This document shows, in pieces, positions 15,264 to 25,025 of a stretch of 64,000 bases of DNA. The stretch comes from Marixanthotalea marina (GTDB lineage Bacteria > Bacteroidota > Bacteroidia > Flavobacteriales > Flavobacteriaceae): NCBI GenBank assembly GCA_018883545.1, contig JAHLEH010000009.1, forward strand, positions 43,811 through 107,810. The letters run 5' to 3'. Both the position numbers and the translations under genes were made by a program. The notes under the pieces were generated by a model. The model was not told the DNA's origin, ran no database searches, and saw only the letters and a program-made list of their open reading frames with translations. The first letter of the stretch is position 1. Each line of letters starts with the position of its first letter.

Positions 15264-17603
15264 TTACCCTATTACTTCTAATTTAGCAAAACGCAACAAT
15301 AGTTTCTTTACACCGCCATGCTGAAAATCAATTTCAGCTTTGGTATCGGCTCCTGCGCCTTCAATTTTCAAAACCTTTCCTGTACCAAAACGGATGTGCT
15401 TAACCACATTTCCAACCACCAATTTACTATCAAACAAATTAGAATTGCCATTGGTTTGCGAAACAGGCTTTAAATTTTTGGGAGTTGTTACCTGAAATTT
15501 AGCAGGTTCTTCTTTAACTGGCTTTCCTTTACTAAAATTAATCTTTTTAGCTGGTTTAAACCGTATTTTATTGGGCTCAACATCTCCAAAAATATCGGCA
15601 TCCAACATAGGGTTGAATCTTAGTTCTTCAGGCGGCGTTAAAATTTCTAGATACTCATCATCTATTTCCTGTATAAAACGACTAGGCTCAGAGTCTATCA
15701 GTTTACCCCAACGGTAACGCGATAAGGCATAAGTTAAATAGGCTTGTTTCTCGGCCCGAGTTAATGCCACGTAAAACAAGCGGCGCTCTTCTTCCAATTC
15801 ACTGCGCGTGTTCATACTCATGGCACTGGGGAACAAATCTTCCTCCAAACCGACAATAAACACATTGGGGAACTCCAATCCTTTCGCTAAGTGAATGGTC
15901 ATTAATGCCACTTTATTGGCATCGTCTTTATCGTTATCCAAATCGGTTGCTAAAGCCACATCTTCCAGAAATTCGGCCAAAGATCCTGTTGTATCAGCCA
16001 ATTCTTTTTGACCTTCCACAAAATCTTTCATACCATTAAGCAACTCTTCAATATTTTCCATTCTGGTAACACCCTCTGGCGTACCATCTTTTTTAAATTC
16101 TGAAATCAGTCCGCTAGTTCGTGTAACATATTCTGCCAATTCAAACACATCAGCAGTTTGGTTCATAACCTGATAACTCTCAATAAGCGTTACAAAATTT
16201 TGAAGTTTATTTTTAGTACCCGCATTGATATTGATGTCAACTTTATCTATATTTTTTAAAACTTCAAAAATGGACTTTTTATACCCATTGGCAGCAACCA
16301 CCAACCTATCTAGAGTGGTTTGCCCAATACCACGAGCCGGAAAATTAATAACTCTAATAAGGGCTTCCTCATCAGCAGGATTAATTATCAATCGCAAATA
16401 AGCCAACACATCTTTAATTTCCTTGCGCTGATAAAAGGATGTGCCTCCATAAATTCTATAAGGAATATCACGTTTTCTTAGAGCATCTTCTATAGAACGC
16501 GACTGTGAATTGGTGCGGTACAAAATAGCAAAATCGCTATTGCTTAATTGTTTATTCATTTTCTCCTCGAAAATGGTACTCGCTACATAACGACCTTCAT
16601 CGGCATCGGTTAGTGAACGGTGCACTTTTATTTTACCGCCTTCATCATTGGCCGTCCAAACGACTTTTTCAAGTTTGGTTTGGTTTTTTTCTATTATCGA
16701 ATTGGCAGCATTGACTATATTCTTAGTGGAACGGTAATTCTGTTCCAATCGGAACACTTTCACATCATCATAATCCTTCTGGAAATTCAAAATATTATTT
16801 ATGTTCGCGCCACGAAACGCATAAATACTTTGGGCATCATCTCCCACCACACAAATATTTTGAAATCGATCGGACAACGCCCTAACAATTAAATACTGCG
16901 AATGATTGGTATCTTGATACTCGTCTACCAAAATGTATTTAAATCGGTTTTGGTATTTCATCAGCACATCCGGAAAGCGCGTTAACAATTCATTGGTTTT
17001 AAGCAACAAATCATCAAAATCCATCGCGCCCGCTTTAAAGCATCTTTCAACATATTCTTTATAAATATCACCCAAACGTGGCCTTCTTGCCATAGCATCG
17101 GCTTCAATCAATTCTGGATTTTGAAAATAAGCCCGAACCGTAATTAAGCTATTTTTATAGGATGAAATTCTAGAGCGAACCTGCTTGTATTTATAAATAT
17201 CTTTGTCAAGATTCATTTCCTTGATGATAGAACTAATCAATCTATCAGAATCTTGGGTATCGTAAATAGTAAAATTACTTGGGTAACCCAATTTATCAGC
17301 CTCACTGCGCAATATCCTTGCAAAAACCGAGTGGAATGTTCCCATCCATAAATTTTTGGCTTCACTGGCTCCAACAATAGTTGCAATACGCTCTTTCATT
17401 TCGCGAGCTGCCTTATTGGTAAACGTTAAGGCCAATATATTAAAGGCATCAATGCCTTTGCTCATCATATAGGCAATACGGTACGTAAGCACACGTGTTT
17501 TGCCCGACCCTGCACCGGCAATTACAATCATAGGGCCTTCAATTTGTATTGTGGGCTCTAATTGCGCATCGTTTAACTGACTTAAATACTTTTCCAAATC
17601 CAA
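15264..17603 (-). CDS. UvrD/PcrA-family superfamily I DNA helicase
   Basis: A 779-residue ATP-dependent 3'-5' helicase acting in repair and in clearing protein roadblocks. All SF1A motifs are visible: Walker A AGAGSGKTR, motif Ia LTFTNKAAREM, motif II DEYQDTN, motif III GDDAQSIYAFRGA, motif IV FRLEQNYRST, motif V TIHLAKGLEF and motif VI YVALTRAEKQ. The C-terminal 55 residues (VGNVVKHIRFGTGKV onward) form the Tudor-like domain typical of PcrA/UvrD. Transcribed alone on the minus strand. Confidence 0.95.
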   Translation of the reverse strand: MDLEKYLSQLNDAQLEPTIQIEGPMIVIAGAGSGKTRVLTYRIAYMMSKGIDAFNILALTFTNKAAREMKERIATIVGASEAKNLWMGTFHSVFARILRSEADKLGYPSNFTIYDTQDSDRLISSIIKEMNLDKDIYKYKQVRSRISSYKNSLITVRAYFQNPELIEADAMARRPRLGDIYKEYVERCFKAGAMDFDDLLLKTNELLTRFPDVLMKYQNRFKYILVDEYQDTNHSQYLIVRALSDRFQNICVVGDDAQSIYAFRGANINNILNFQKDYDDVKVFRLEQNYRSTKNIVNAANSIIEKNQTKLEKVVWTANDEGGKIKVHRSLTDADEGRYVASTIFEEKMNKQLSNSDFAILYRTNSQSRSIEDALRKRDIPYRIYGGTSFYQRKEIKDVLAYLRLIINPADEEALIRVINFPARGIGQTTLDRLVVAANGYKKSIFEVLKNIDKVDININAGTKNKLQNFVTLIESYQVMNQTADVFELAEYVTRTSGLISEFKKDGTPEGVTRMENIEELLNGMKDFVEGQKELADTTGSLAEFLEDVALATDLDNDKDDANKVALMTIHLAKGLEFPNVFIVGLEEDLFPSAMSMNTRSELEEERRLFYVALTRAEKQAYLTYALSRYRWGKLIDSEPSRFIQEIDDEYLEILTPPEELRFNPMLDADIFGDVEPNKIRFKPAKKINFSKGKPVKEEPAKFQVTTPKNLKPVSQTNGNSNLFDSKLVVGNVVKHIRFGTGKVLKIEGAGADTKAEIDFQHGGVKKLLLRFAKLEVIG

Positions 17604-17738
17604 TTTAAATTTAAGACGTGAAATTAACCATTGTTTACCTTTTTAATAAATGGATTTATTAATAATTATAAACAATTGCGAGAACTTAGCTCATTATTAT
17701 TTTTTGAATATCTTTAAGCTTCAAAATAATTAAAATCC

Positions 17739-19010
17739 ATGAATTTTAAGTCCTTTCTTCTTTTTTTACTTGCAATACAAGCTATTCATTCCCAAGAAAA
17801 CTTAGCAAAACAGTTTGAATCTATTGAATCTAAAGTCATTGAATGGCGCAGGGATTTTCATCAACACCCCGAATTATCCAACAGGGAATTTGAAACTTCA
17901 AAAAAAATAGCAGAACACTTAAAGTCCTTGGGATTAGAGGTTCAAACAGGAATCGCACATACTGGAGTTGTAGGTGTTTTAAAAGGGAATAAGCCTGGCA
18001 AAGTTATAGCCCTTCGAGCCGATATGGACGCGTTGCCGGTTACCGAACGCAACAATCTACCGTTTAAATCGGAAGCAAAAACTACATTTCTTGAAACCGA
18101 AACAGGTGTTATGCATGCTTGCGGACATGATACGCACATTGCTATTTTAATGGGCGTTGCAGAAATTTTGGCACAAAACAAAGATAAAATTAACGGTACT
18201 GTAAAATTTATTTTTCAACCAGCAGAAGAAGGACCACCTCCGGGTGAGGAAGGTGGTGCTAAACTTATGATAAAAGAAGGTGTTTTAGAAAATCCAAAAG
18301 TAGACGCCATTTTTGGATTGCATATTCGTTCTGATTATGAAATCGGTACCATTCACTATAAAAAAGAAGGCATTATGGCTGCTGTTGAGCGCTTTGTAAT
18401 AAACGTAAAAGGGAAACAAACACATGGTGGTCGACCATGGCAAGGCGTTGATCCCATTCTTATTTCCGCAAAAATTATAGATGGACTTCAAACCATAATA
18501 AGTAGGGAGTCTAAATTGGTTGATGAAGCTGCCGTTATAACGGTTGGCAAAATAACCAGTGGCACCCGTTTCAACATCATTCCAGAAAGGGCCGAGCTTA
18601 TTGGGACTGTGCGGACTTTAAATCCTGAGATGAAAGAAAAGATCATTAGGCGTATGACAGAAATGACAGAAACCATTGCCAAAGCATACGGTGGGGAAGC
18701 CACCATTGAATTTCAAAATAACACGGCCATAACTTTTAATGATCCCAGTTTAGTTGACCAAATGTTGCCGTCACTCCAAAAAGTAGCAGGTATAGAAAAT
18801 GTAAGACTAAGAAAGGCCACTACCGGTGGTGAGGACTTTTCTTTTTATCAAGAAAAAGTCCCAGGTTTCTTTTTCTTTTTAGGAGGTATGACGCCCAATA
18901 CAACAGAAGCATTTCCTCACCACACGCCCGATTTTATGATAGATGAAAACGGATTACTTTTAGGAGTAAAAGCACTTACCCAAATCACATTCGACTACTT
19001 AAACAATTAA
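17739..19010 (+). CDS. Secreted M20-family amidohydrolase/peptidase
   Basis: A 423-residue zinc hydrolase with a signal peptide (FLLFLLAIQAIHSQ). M20D-type features include WRRDFHQHPELSNREF, the HACGHDTHI metal motif, QPAEEGPPPGEEGGAK with the catalytic/metal Glu pair, and PHHTPDF with a late His. The family hydrolyses N-acyl amino acids or amino-acid conjugates; export suggests it acts in the periplasm. Its stop codon overlaps the start of the next gene (TAATG), indicating coupled translation. Confidence 0.92.
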   Translation: MNFKSFLLFLLAIQAIHSQENLAKQFESIESKVIEWRRDFHQHPELSNREFETSKKIAEHLKSLGLEVQTGIAHTGVVGVLKGNKPGKVIALRADMDALPVTERNNLPFKSEAKTTFLETETGVMHACGHDTHIAILMGVAEILAQNKDKINGTVKFIFQPAEEGPPPGEEGGAKLMIKEGVLENPKVDAIFGLHIRSDYEIGTIHYKKEGIMAAVERFVINVKGKQTHGGRPWQGVDPILISAKIIDGLQTIISRESKLVDEAAVITVGKITSGTRFNIIPERAELIGTVRTLNPEMKEKIIRRMTEMTETIAKAYGGEATIEFQNNTAITFNDPSLVDQMLPSLQKVAGIENVRLRKATTGGEDFSFYQEKVPGFFFFLGGMTPNTTEAFPHHTPDFMIDENGLLLGVKALTQITFDYLNN

Positions 19011-20572
19011 TGATGGATAATTTAATGGACTTTTTATCAAATATAGCTTGGTGGGGCTGGGTTTTAATTTTTTTGGCATTAGTTGCTATCAGGGATATTT
19101 TTATTCAGAGAGCGCATACTATTAGCCATAATTTCCCCATTGTGGGCCATTTACGTTATATGCTGGAAAAAATTGGCCCAGAACTAAGACAATATTTGGT
19201 TGCCAACAACAGAGAGGAATTACCTTTTAACAGAATTGAACGTGGTTGGATTTACGCTTCGGCCAAAAAGGAAAACAATTACGAAGGTTTTGGTACGGAT
19301 CGGGATATTTTTGAACACCAACATATTTTTATCAACAATGCCATGATTCCTTTTGCCATCGACAAAAATCATCCCAACAGTGTTGATAAATCCTTTTTAC
19401 CATGTGCCAAAGTTATCGGTGCCTACCACAAACGCAAAAAACCGTTCAGACCTGCTTCAGTTATCAATGTATCGGCCATGAGTTTTGGTTCTCTTTCAGC
19501 AAAGGCTATAGAATCTTTAAACAAAGGCGTGAAAATAGCAGGCGCTTACCATAATACTGGTGAAGGCGGTTTGTCTCCTTACCATTCCCATGGTGGTGAC
19601 GTCATTTTTCATTTTGGAACAGGCTACTTTGGAGTTCGCTCCGAGGATGGTAAATTCTCTATAGATAAATTAATAAAGCTAGTAGATGATAACCCATTTA
19701 TACGCGCCATAGAAGTAAAGTTATCGCAAGGTGCCAAACCAGGCAAAGGCGGTGTTTTGCCCGGTGCCAAAATAACACCTGAATTGGCAAAAATACGCGG
19801 TGTTGAAGTGGGTAAAGATGTGCTTTCACCACCTAACCACTCAGCCTTCTCAAATGTTCCTGAAATGGTTGACTTCATTGAAACAATTGCAGAAAAAACT
19901 GGACTTCCTGTTGGAATTAAAGCGGCCATTGGAAAATTGGAACAATGGGAGGAATTGGCAGATATTATGCTTAAAACGGGCAAAGGTCCAGATTTTATCA
20001 CTGTTGATGGCGGTGAGGGTGGTACCGGTGCAGCACCTCCAAGTTTTGCTGATCACGTTTCCCTTCCTTGGGTGTACGGTTTTAGTGATCTTTACAAACT
20101 ATTTAAAAACAAAGGATTAACAGAACGTATTGTTTTTATTGGTAGCGGTAAGCTTGGTTTTCCTGCCAAAGCAGCTATGGCTTTTGCTATGGGAGCCGAT
20201 TGTATTAATGTGGCACGGGAAGCCATGATGAGTATTGGCTGTATTCAAGCACAGATTTGTCACACCAACAGATGCCCCAGCGGTGTAGCCACTCAAAATA
20301 AATGGTTACAGAGTGGTATAGACCCAACCTTAAAATCGGAGCGTTTGGCACAGTATTTTAAAACGTTCAGAAAAGAACTCATTGAGATCACACATGCAGC
20401 TGGCTACGAACACCCTTGTCAATTTAAAATGAGCGATATTGAAATAAATGTAGACGACCATAATATTTCAACCCATTTAAGCAAAACATACCAATACGAA
20501 AAAACGCCTGTACCTTTTACAAGTATGCAGGCATTAAAAGATTGTGTATATTTGGGTACAACCCAAAATTAA
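19010..20572 (+). CDS. Membrane-anchored FMN-binding glutamate-synthase-family protein
   Basis: A 520-residue protein with an N-terminal transmembrane helix (IAWWGWVLIFLALVAI) followed by a GltB-like FMN/Fe-S domain: SAMSFGSLSAKAIESLN, HNTGEGGLSPYH, VEVGKDVLSPPNHSAF, ITVDGGEGGTGAAPPSF and the Cys cluster region CIQAQICHTNRCPSGVAT. It lacks the glutaminase domain of true glutamate synthase, so the reaction is unknown. The start overlaps the M20 stop by one base; the following anchored protein begins 8 bases after its stop, so the three form an operon. Confidence 0.92.
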   Translation: MMDNLMDFLSNIAWWGWVLIFLALVAIRDIFIQRAHTISHNFPIVGHLRYMLEKIGPELRQYLVANNREELPFNRIERGWIYASAKKENNYEGFGTDRDIFEHQHIFINNAMIPFAIDKNHPNSVDKSFLPCAKVIGAYHKRKKPFRPASVINVSAMSFGSLSAKAIESLNKGVKIAGAYHNTGEGGLSPYHSHGGDVIFHFGTGYFGVRSEDGKFSIDKLIKLVDDNPFIRAIEVKLSQGAKPGKGGVLPGAKITPELAKIRGVEVGKDVLSPPNHSAFSNVPEMVDFIETIAEKTGLPVGIKAAIGKLEQWEELADIMLKTGKGPDFITVDGGEGGTGAAPPSFADHVSLPWVYGFSDLYKLFKNKGLTERIVFIGSGKLGFPAKAAMAFAMGADCINVAREAMMSIGCIQAQICHTNRCPSGVATQNKWLQSGIDPTLKSERLAQYFKTFRKELIEITHAAGYEHPCQFKMSDIEINVDDHNISTHLSKTYQYEKTPVPFTSMQALKDCVYLGTTQN

Positions 20573-20580
20573 TAATCACT

Positions 20581-21102
20581 ATGAATTCTGAAAGTGTAAT
20601 CGACATGCTTTTGTTTGCTATTCCTTCCTTAATAACAGGACTTATAGCCTATTATTTTTTTAAGGAACATACCAAAAATGAAGATGGCCGTAGGCGTTAT
20701 TTGTTAAAAAAAGATTTGCAAGTTACGGCACTACCTTTAAGGCTTCAGGCGTATGAACGCCTAACACTTTTTTTAGAGCGTATTTCTCCCAATAATTTAT
20801 TAATAAGAGTGTCTCCTAGCAACTTAAGTAAAAATGACTATGAAGTACTTTTGGTGCAAACTATAGAACAAGAGTTAGAACACAACTTAACCCAACAAAT
20901 TTATGTAAGTGAGCGATGCTGGGGCATTATTTCTGCAGCTAAAAACGCCACCATTCAACTGATAAGAAAAGCCAGTTTACTTGAAAAAACCACTACTGCA
21001 GATAAATTAAGGGAAGTTATTTTAACCGAAATGATAGAAAAGCGCCCACCTAGTGATGCCGCCATGTCATTTATAAAACAAGAAGTTTCCGATTTATGGT
21101 AA
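20581..21102 (+). CDS. Membrane-anchored conserved flavobacterial protein
   Basis: A 173-residue protein with one N-terminal helix (MLLFAIPSLITGLIAYYFF) and a charged helical cytoplasmic-type domain containing LPLRLQAYERLTLFLERISP and a long Glu/Lys-rich tail. I recognise the pattern as a conserved family in Flavobacteriia without known function. The reading frame extends upstream to 20542 inside the preceding gene, but the ATG at 20581 is the natural start. Its 3' end overlaps the end of the convergent patatin gene by 9 bases. Confidence 0.8.
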   Translation: MNSESVIDMLLFAIPSLITGLIAYYFFKEHTKNEDGRRRYLLKKDLQVTALPLRLQAYERLTLFLERISPNNLLIRVSPSNLSKNDYEVLLVQTIEQELEHNLTQQIYVSERCWGIISAAKNATIQLIRKASLLEKTTTADKLREVILTEMIEKRPPSDAAMSFIKQEVSDLW

Positions 21103-22017
21103 ACTACTATCGTCCCTTAACTCATTGAACTTACCTTGTGCACACTTCTCTTTGGCATATTCATATCCCTGTTGCCACCAAGACAGCATTAACTTTTTAT
21201 TGAAAACCAATGAGTTTTCGGTGAGCTTAGAGGGGGTATAATATAAATTAAGGTTTACATCCCTGTTTTTTGCAGCCAATTTTCCAATAGTAACATCGCT
21301 TCGCTCTACTCCATCTAGCAGATGACCAAATAAATTCAACATTAATGAAAACGGATTTTTACCAAGTACTTTATTATACTCCATGTTCTCGGATTCCAAA
21401 ATAATAGCATCTACTTCCGTTGCCCCTCTCAAAATAGCTTCACGTATAGGTACTACGCAACCAAAAGCTCCATCGGCGTACTCAAAACCATCTACTGTTG
21501 TTAAAGACATAAATGGGATATAATTACAAGAAATCCAAATCCAATTACAAAACTCATCATAAGTAAAATCTTTAATGGATTTATACTCGATTCTATTTTT
21601 AGACAAATTGGAAACTGTTACCACTACATCTTCCTTAGTTGCTCTAATGTAATTAAACTCCTCTTCTGTAAAATTCCGTTTTAAATAGCGAAGCAGTGCT
21701 TTACTTTCCCCAAAAGTCCGCTTCCGTTTGACAAACTGAATCAATGTGTTCAAAAAGTTTATGGACACAAATTCCCTATTGCCTTTTTTTCGTTGTACAA
21801 ATGGATTGATACTGAATATATTGCTTTGCTTTACATTGGTAAAAACCTTATGTATTTTATCGATTTTACCAGCCGCCAAATGCGGTATTATTAAACTACC
21901 GGTAGAAGTTCCCAAAAACATATCGTACTCCCTGCCTTCTTCTTGCATCAAGTATTGGGCAACACCACCAGCGTAAGCACCCTTACTACCTCCTCCTGAA
22001 ATAACTAATGCTCTCAT
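21094..22017 (-). CDS. Patatin-like phospholipase, second tandem copy
   Basis: A 307-residue predicted serine lipid acylhydrolase with the patatin oxyanion loop SGGGSKGAYAGG at residues 7-18, the nucleophile elbow GTSTGS near residue 38 and the catalytic Asp in YADGAFG. No signal peptide or membrane segment is apparent. It is a close paralog of the upstream gene, whose stop it overlaps by 4 bases (ATGA). The substrate is unknown; members cleave phospholipids or lipid esters. Confidence 0.9.
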   Translation of the reverse strand: MRALVISGGGSKGAYAGGVAQYLMQEEGREYDMFLGTSTGSLIIPHLAAGKIDKIHKVFTNVKQSNIFSINPFVQRKKGNREFVSINFLNTLIQFVKRKRTFGESKALLRYLKRNFTEEEFNYIRATKEDVVVTVSNLSKNRIEYKSIKDFTYDEFCNWIWISCNYIPFMSLTTVDGFEYADGAFGCVVPIREAILRGATEVDAIILESENMEYNKVLGKNPFSLMLNLFGHLLDGVERSDVTIGKLAAKNRDVNLNLYYTPSKLTENSLVFNKKLMLSWWQQGYEYAKEKCAQGKFNELRDDSSLP

Positions 22018-22922
22018 TCGTTTTCCAATGGGCTTACCTGTTCGTTTTTATATTTGGCATATTCAAAGCCACTTTGCCACCATTTGGTCATTTTTTGCTT
22101 TTCAAAAATCAAGGAATTGGTGGTTAAAACGGTTGGTGTATAATAAAAATTAATAATGGCATTTTGGTTGGAGGCAGCAAACTTACCAATTTTAATATTT
22201 TGGGATTCGATTCTATCGAGCATAAAAGAAAACATATTGGTTAATAATGAAAAAGGATTTAATGAAGGCATTCTATTTAATTGGGTTACTTCGGTCTGTA
22301 AAATTATGGCATCCACTTCTGTAGCGCCTCTTTTGATGGCTTCTTCAATGGGAATCATAGAACCTAAGCCACCATCGGCATATTCGCAACCATTTTTTTT
22401 CACTAAAGACATAAAGGGAATATAGTTACAGGAAATCCATACCCAATCACAAAATTCATCGTAATCAAAATTTTTAATGGATTTATACTCAACCTGATTG
22501 AGCGATAAATTGGAAACCGTCACAATAACATCTTTATTACTTTTCTTTAGCTTGGCAAAATCATCTTCCGTCAAAGTTCTTTTTATCAATGTCTTAAGAT
22601 TGTAGCTTTCCCCGAAGGTTTTACTGCCTCTTAAAAAATTCAAAAGCACATTTAAGTGATGTATTTTAATGGTTTCTATACCTCCTTTTTTCTTTTTTAT
22701 TAAAAACGGACAACTGTTAAAAATAGCGTCTTGGTTTACGCTGGTATAAACGTCCTTTATTTTTTCAATGGCATTCAAGGCCAAGTGCGATACCAATAAA
22801 CTACCCGTAGAGGTACCTAAAAACATATCGTATTGATGTTTTTTCTCTTCAATTAAATACTGTGCCACACCACCTGCAAATGCGCCTTTGCTACCGCCTC
22901 CAGAAATAACTAAAGCTTTCAT
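22014..22922 (-). CDS. Patatin-like phospholipase, first tandem copy
   Basis: A 302-residue paralog of the adjacent gene, aligning over its whole length: SGGGSKGAFAGGVAQYL at the N-terminus, GTSTGSLLVSHLA nucleophile elbow, YADGGLGSMIPI with the catalytic Asp, and a shared C-terminal KWWQSGFEYAK. The pair is a tandem duplication expressed as one operon with a 4-base overlap. No CBASS-type nucleotide cyclase or other defence gene is nearby, so a CapV-like role is not supported. Confidence 0.9.
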   Translation of the reverse strand: MKALVISGGGSKGAFAGGVAQYLIEEKKHQYDMFLGTSTGSLLVSHLALNAIEKIKDVYTSVNQDAIFNSCPFLIKKKKGGIETIKIHHLNVLLNFLRGSKTFGESYNLKTLIKRTLTEDDFAKLKKSNKDVIVTVSNLSLNQVEYKSIKNFDYDEFCDWVWISCNYIPFMSLVKKNGCEYADGGLGSMIPIEEAIKRGATEVDAIILQTEVTQLNRMPSLNPFSLLTNMFSFMLDRIESQNIKIGKFAASNQNAIINFYYTPTVLTTNSLIFEKQKMTKWWQSGFEYAKYKNEQVSPLENE

Positions 22923-22963
22923 CTTAATAATTTAGTTGGATAAATATACTATTTTAAGAATAG

Positions 22964-24949
22964 TTATAAAGTCTTTAGGTAGTCTTTTGCGAATTTTGAA
23001 AACTGCCAAATAGGTGATTTTGTAGCCTGCTCTAAATTTTCCTTGCAAGCATCGTTGCAAGCATTGAGCAATTTTAAATACTGAAAGGCATTTAACCGTA
23101 TTTCAAAATGATTGTCTGGATAGGTGTAGCCAGTAAGTTCCTCAAAATATTGTGGCTTGTTATCTGGTTCAAAATCTTCGGTTATCAAGGCCAGAGCCAA
23201 CCAAAGTATTCTAACATTTTTATCATTAAACCCCTCAATACCTTTGGCTTTGTTTAGATATTTAGGTCTGTCTTCGGAAAAATTATTCCAAAGGTTATAG
23301 AGCGCAGTTTCTATGGTTACATAAGATTGGTCATCTAATAAACTTTCATAATCCGCTTTCAATTTCAACGGGATTTTAGTTAGGTTTTGGGCAATGGCTT
23401 GGCGGACTTTCAAGCTATTGTTGAAATCTACCGACTTTAATTGTTCTGGGATTTGGGAAATCACTTTTATTTTAGTTTCTTCTGAAGCACTTGAAGTCAA
23501 ATAATCCGCACATTTATAAACATCTTCTTGGCAGTCTACAGCCAGATATGTTTTCATAAAGCTTGATTTTTTCAAACTTTCAAAAGCCTTTTCTCGATTA
23601 AAAGAAGCGCTTTCTAACCACTCCTTTTCAAAACCGCTTAAATCTTGTCCGCTCGCCTTCTCTACCTTACCTATAAAATCGTTGGTTTCTACATTTTCAA
23701 ATTGGTGCTTAACTAAATAATTTTTCACCGCTTCCTTAAAGGCTTTATCACCCACTTGTTCACGTAACATATGCAACACCCATGCACCTTTTTTGTAAAA
23801 TGTGGTGCTGCTCGATTTCGGGTTTAACAACGATGTACTCCCCCCCGACTCATCTTGGGCAATCAGCTCTTGGGCATATTGGTATAACTCCCAATAATAG
23901 TAATCATCTCCAAAAACGTCCTTCTCAGCTAATAATGCGTAATAAGTAGCAAAACCTTCCTGAAGCCAATGGTGCGTGCCTGAAGTTTCAGTGACCAAAT
24001 CGCCAAACCATTGATGCGCCAACTCATGGGCATTTACATTCACGTAATTTTTATCTACAAATGAAATGGAATCAATCACATAAGTATCTGAAAAAATAGT
24101 GGCACTGGTGTTTTCCATACCAGCATATAGAAAATCTTTAACCGGTATTTGCTTGTAATTCTGCCACGCATAAGGCACACCAATTTCTTCTTCCAAAAAA
24201 TCGAAAATTTGTTTGCTATAGCGATAGGTAGGCTCGACGCGCAAAGAATCCTCTGGATAATAATACATTTCTAAAGGAATGCCGCTTTTTGAAGTTTCTA
24301 TTTTTTTATTGTACTTTCCAATAGCAAGTGCCACTAAATAACTGGACATGGGATTTTGCATATCATAATGCCATTTGTTCTTGCCAAAATAATCTTCTTT
24401 ACTGACCAACTTACCATTGGCAATCACCTCATAATCTTTATCAAAAGTGATGGACAAATCAAACTCAATTTTATCGTTCATATCATCAATACTCGGCAAC
24501 CAATTGCTGGTGTATTTTCCTTGACCCTGTGTCCAAACCTGCCCTGAGCTTGCCGAAGGGTTGTCCCAACCCACAAAATAGAGGGCTTTTGCAGGGTTTG
24601 AAAAATAGCTAATTGTTAGTTTATAATCTTTTTTCTTTTCAAAGTTATAAATTACCCAGATCCTATTGTTATCATAATTGTGGACCACTTTACCCATATA
24701 ATGACTGTCGGGAACCATTCCATCATAATATAACCTAACATCGCGAATCCTCATACTTTTTGCATCAATAAAAATTGAATCAACTGATTTGGTTATCTTA
24801 AAATCGTAAATAACTGTACCAAATACTTTTTTTTGATCTGTATCAAAATTAATATTGGCTTTAGCAGTTTTAAAATCCACATAACCTGTTTGCTGTGCCG
24901 AAAGCAGACAACAAAAAAAGACTGAAAAAAAACTGAAAAAAAACTTCAT
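22964..24949 (-). CDS. Secreted M1-family aminopeptidase
   Basis: A 661-residue metallopeptidase with a signal peptide (FFSFFSVFFCCLLSAQQ). The M1 zinc site is clear as HELAHQWFGD followed after 18 residues by Glu in WLQEGFATYY, and the exopeptidase motif appears as YAGMENTSA. The C-terminal region is helical with HEAT-like repeats. Around residue 130 the segment DNPSASSGQVW is encoded by an inserted palindromic repeat (24536-24561 region). It probably trims peptides in the periplasm. Confidence 0.93.
   Translation of the reverse strand: MKFFFSFFSVFFCCLLSAQQTGYVDFKTAKANINFDTDQKKVFGTVIYDFKITKSVDSIFIDAKSMRIRDVRLYYDGMVPDSHYMGKVVHNYDNNRIWVIYNFEKKKDYKLTISYFSNPAKALYFVGWDNPSASSGQVWTQGQGKYTSNWLPSIDDMNDKIEFDLSITFDKDYEVIANGKLVSKEDYFGKNKWHYDMQNPMSSYLVALAIGKYNKKIETSKSGIPLEMYYYPEDSLRVEPTYRYSKQIFDFLEEEIGVPYAWQNYKQIPVKDFLYAGMENTSATIFSDTYVIDSISFVDKNYVNVNAHELAHQWFGDLVTETSGTHHWLQEGFATYYALLAEKDVFGDDYYYWELYQYAQELIAQDESGGSTSLLNPKSSSTTFYKKGAWVLHMLREQVGDKAFKEAVKNYLVKHQFENVETNDFIGKVEKASGQDLSGFEKEWLESASFNREKAFESLKKSSFMKTYLAVDCQEDVYKCADYLTSSASEETKIKVISQIPEQLKSVDFNNSLKVRQAIAQNLTKIPLKLKADYESLLDDQSYVTIETALYNLWNNFSEDRPKYLNKAKGIEGFNDKNVRILWLALALITEDFEPDNKPQYFEELTGYTYPDNHFEIRLNAFQYLKLLNACNDACKENLEQATKSPIWQFSKFAKDYLKTL
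24536..24561. repeat. REP-like palindromic repeat inside the M1 peptidase gene
   Basis: Contains CCCTGAGCTTGCCGAAGGG (24542-24560), the core of a small interspersed repeat widely seen in bacterial genomes as CCCTTCGxCAAGCTCAGGG. Read on the minus strand it is in frame and encodes PSASSGQ. Recognition is from memory of the repeat family; no second copy of this type was seen in the window. Confidence 0.65.
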
Positions 24950-25025
24950 AACTACTTTTCAACAAAGGTTACGCCAAAATAAGAATAATACTTGTCATTA
25001 TTTACAAAAGCAGTATTTTAGTTCT

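Noticed and set aside
21094..22922. Patatin pair as a CBASS effector (CapV-like) system
   Set aside because: No cyclic-nucleotide synthase, ubiquitin-like or other defence gene lies nearby; neighbours are an anchored unknown and an M1 peptidase.
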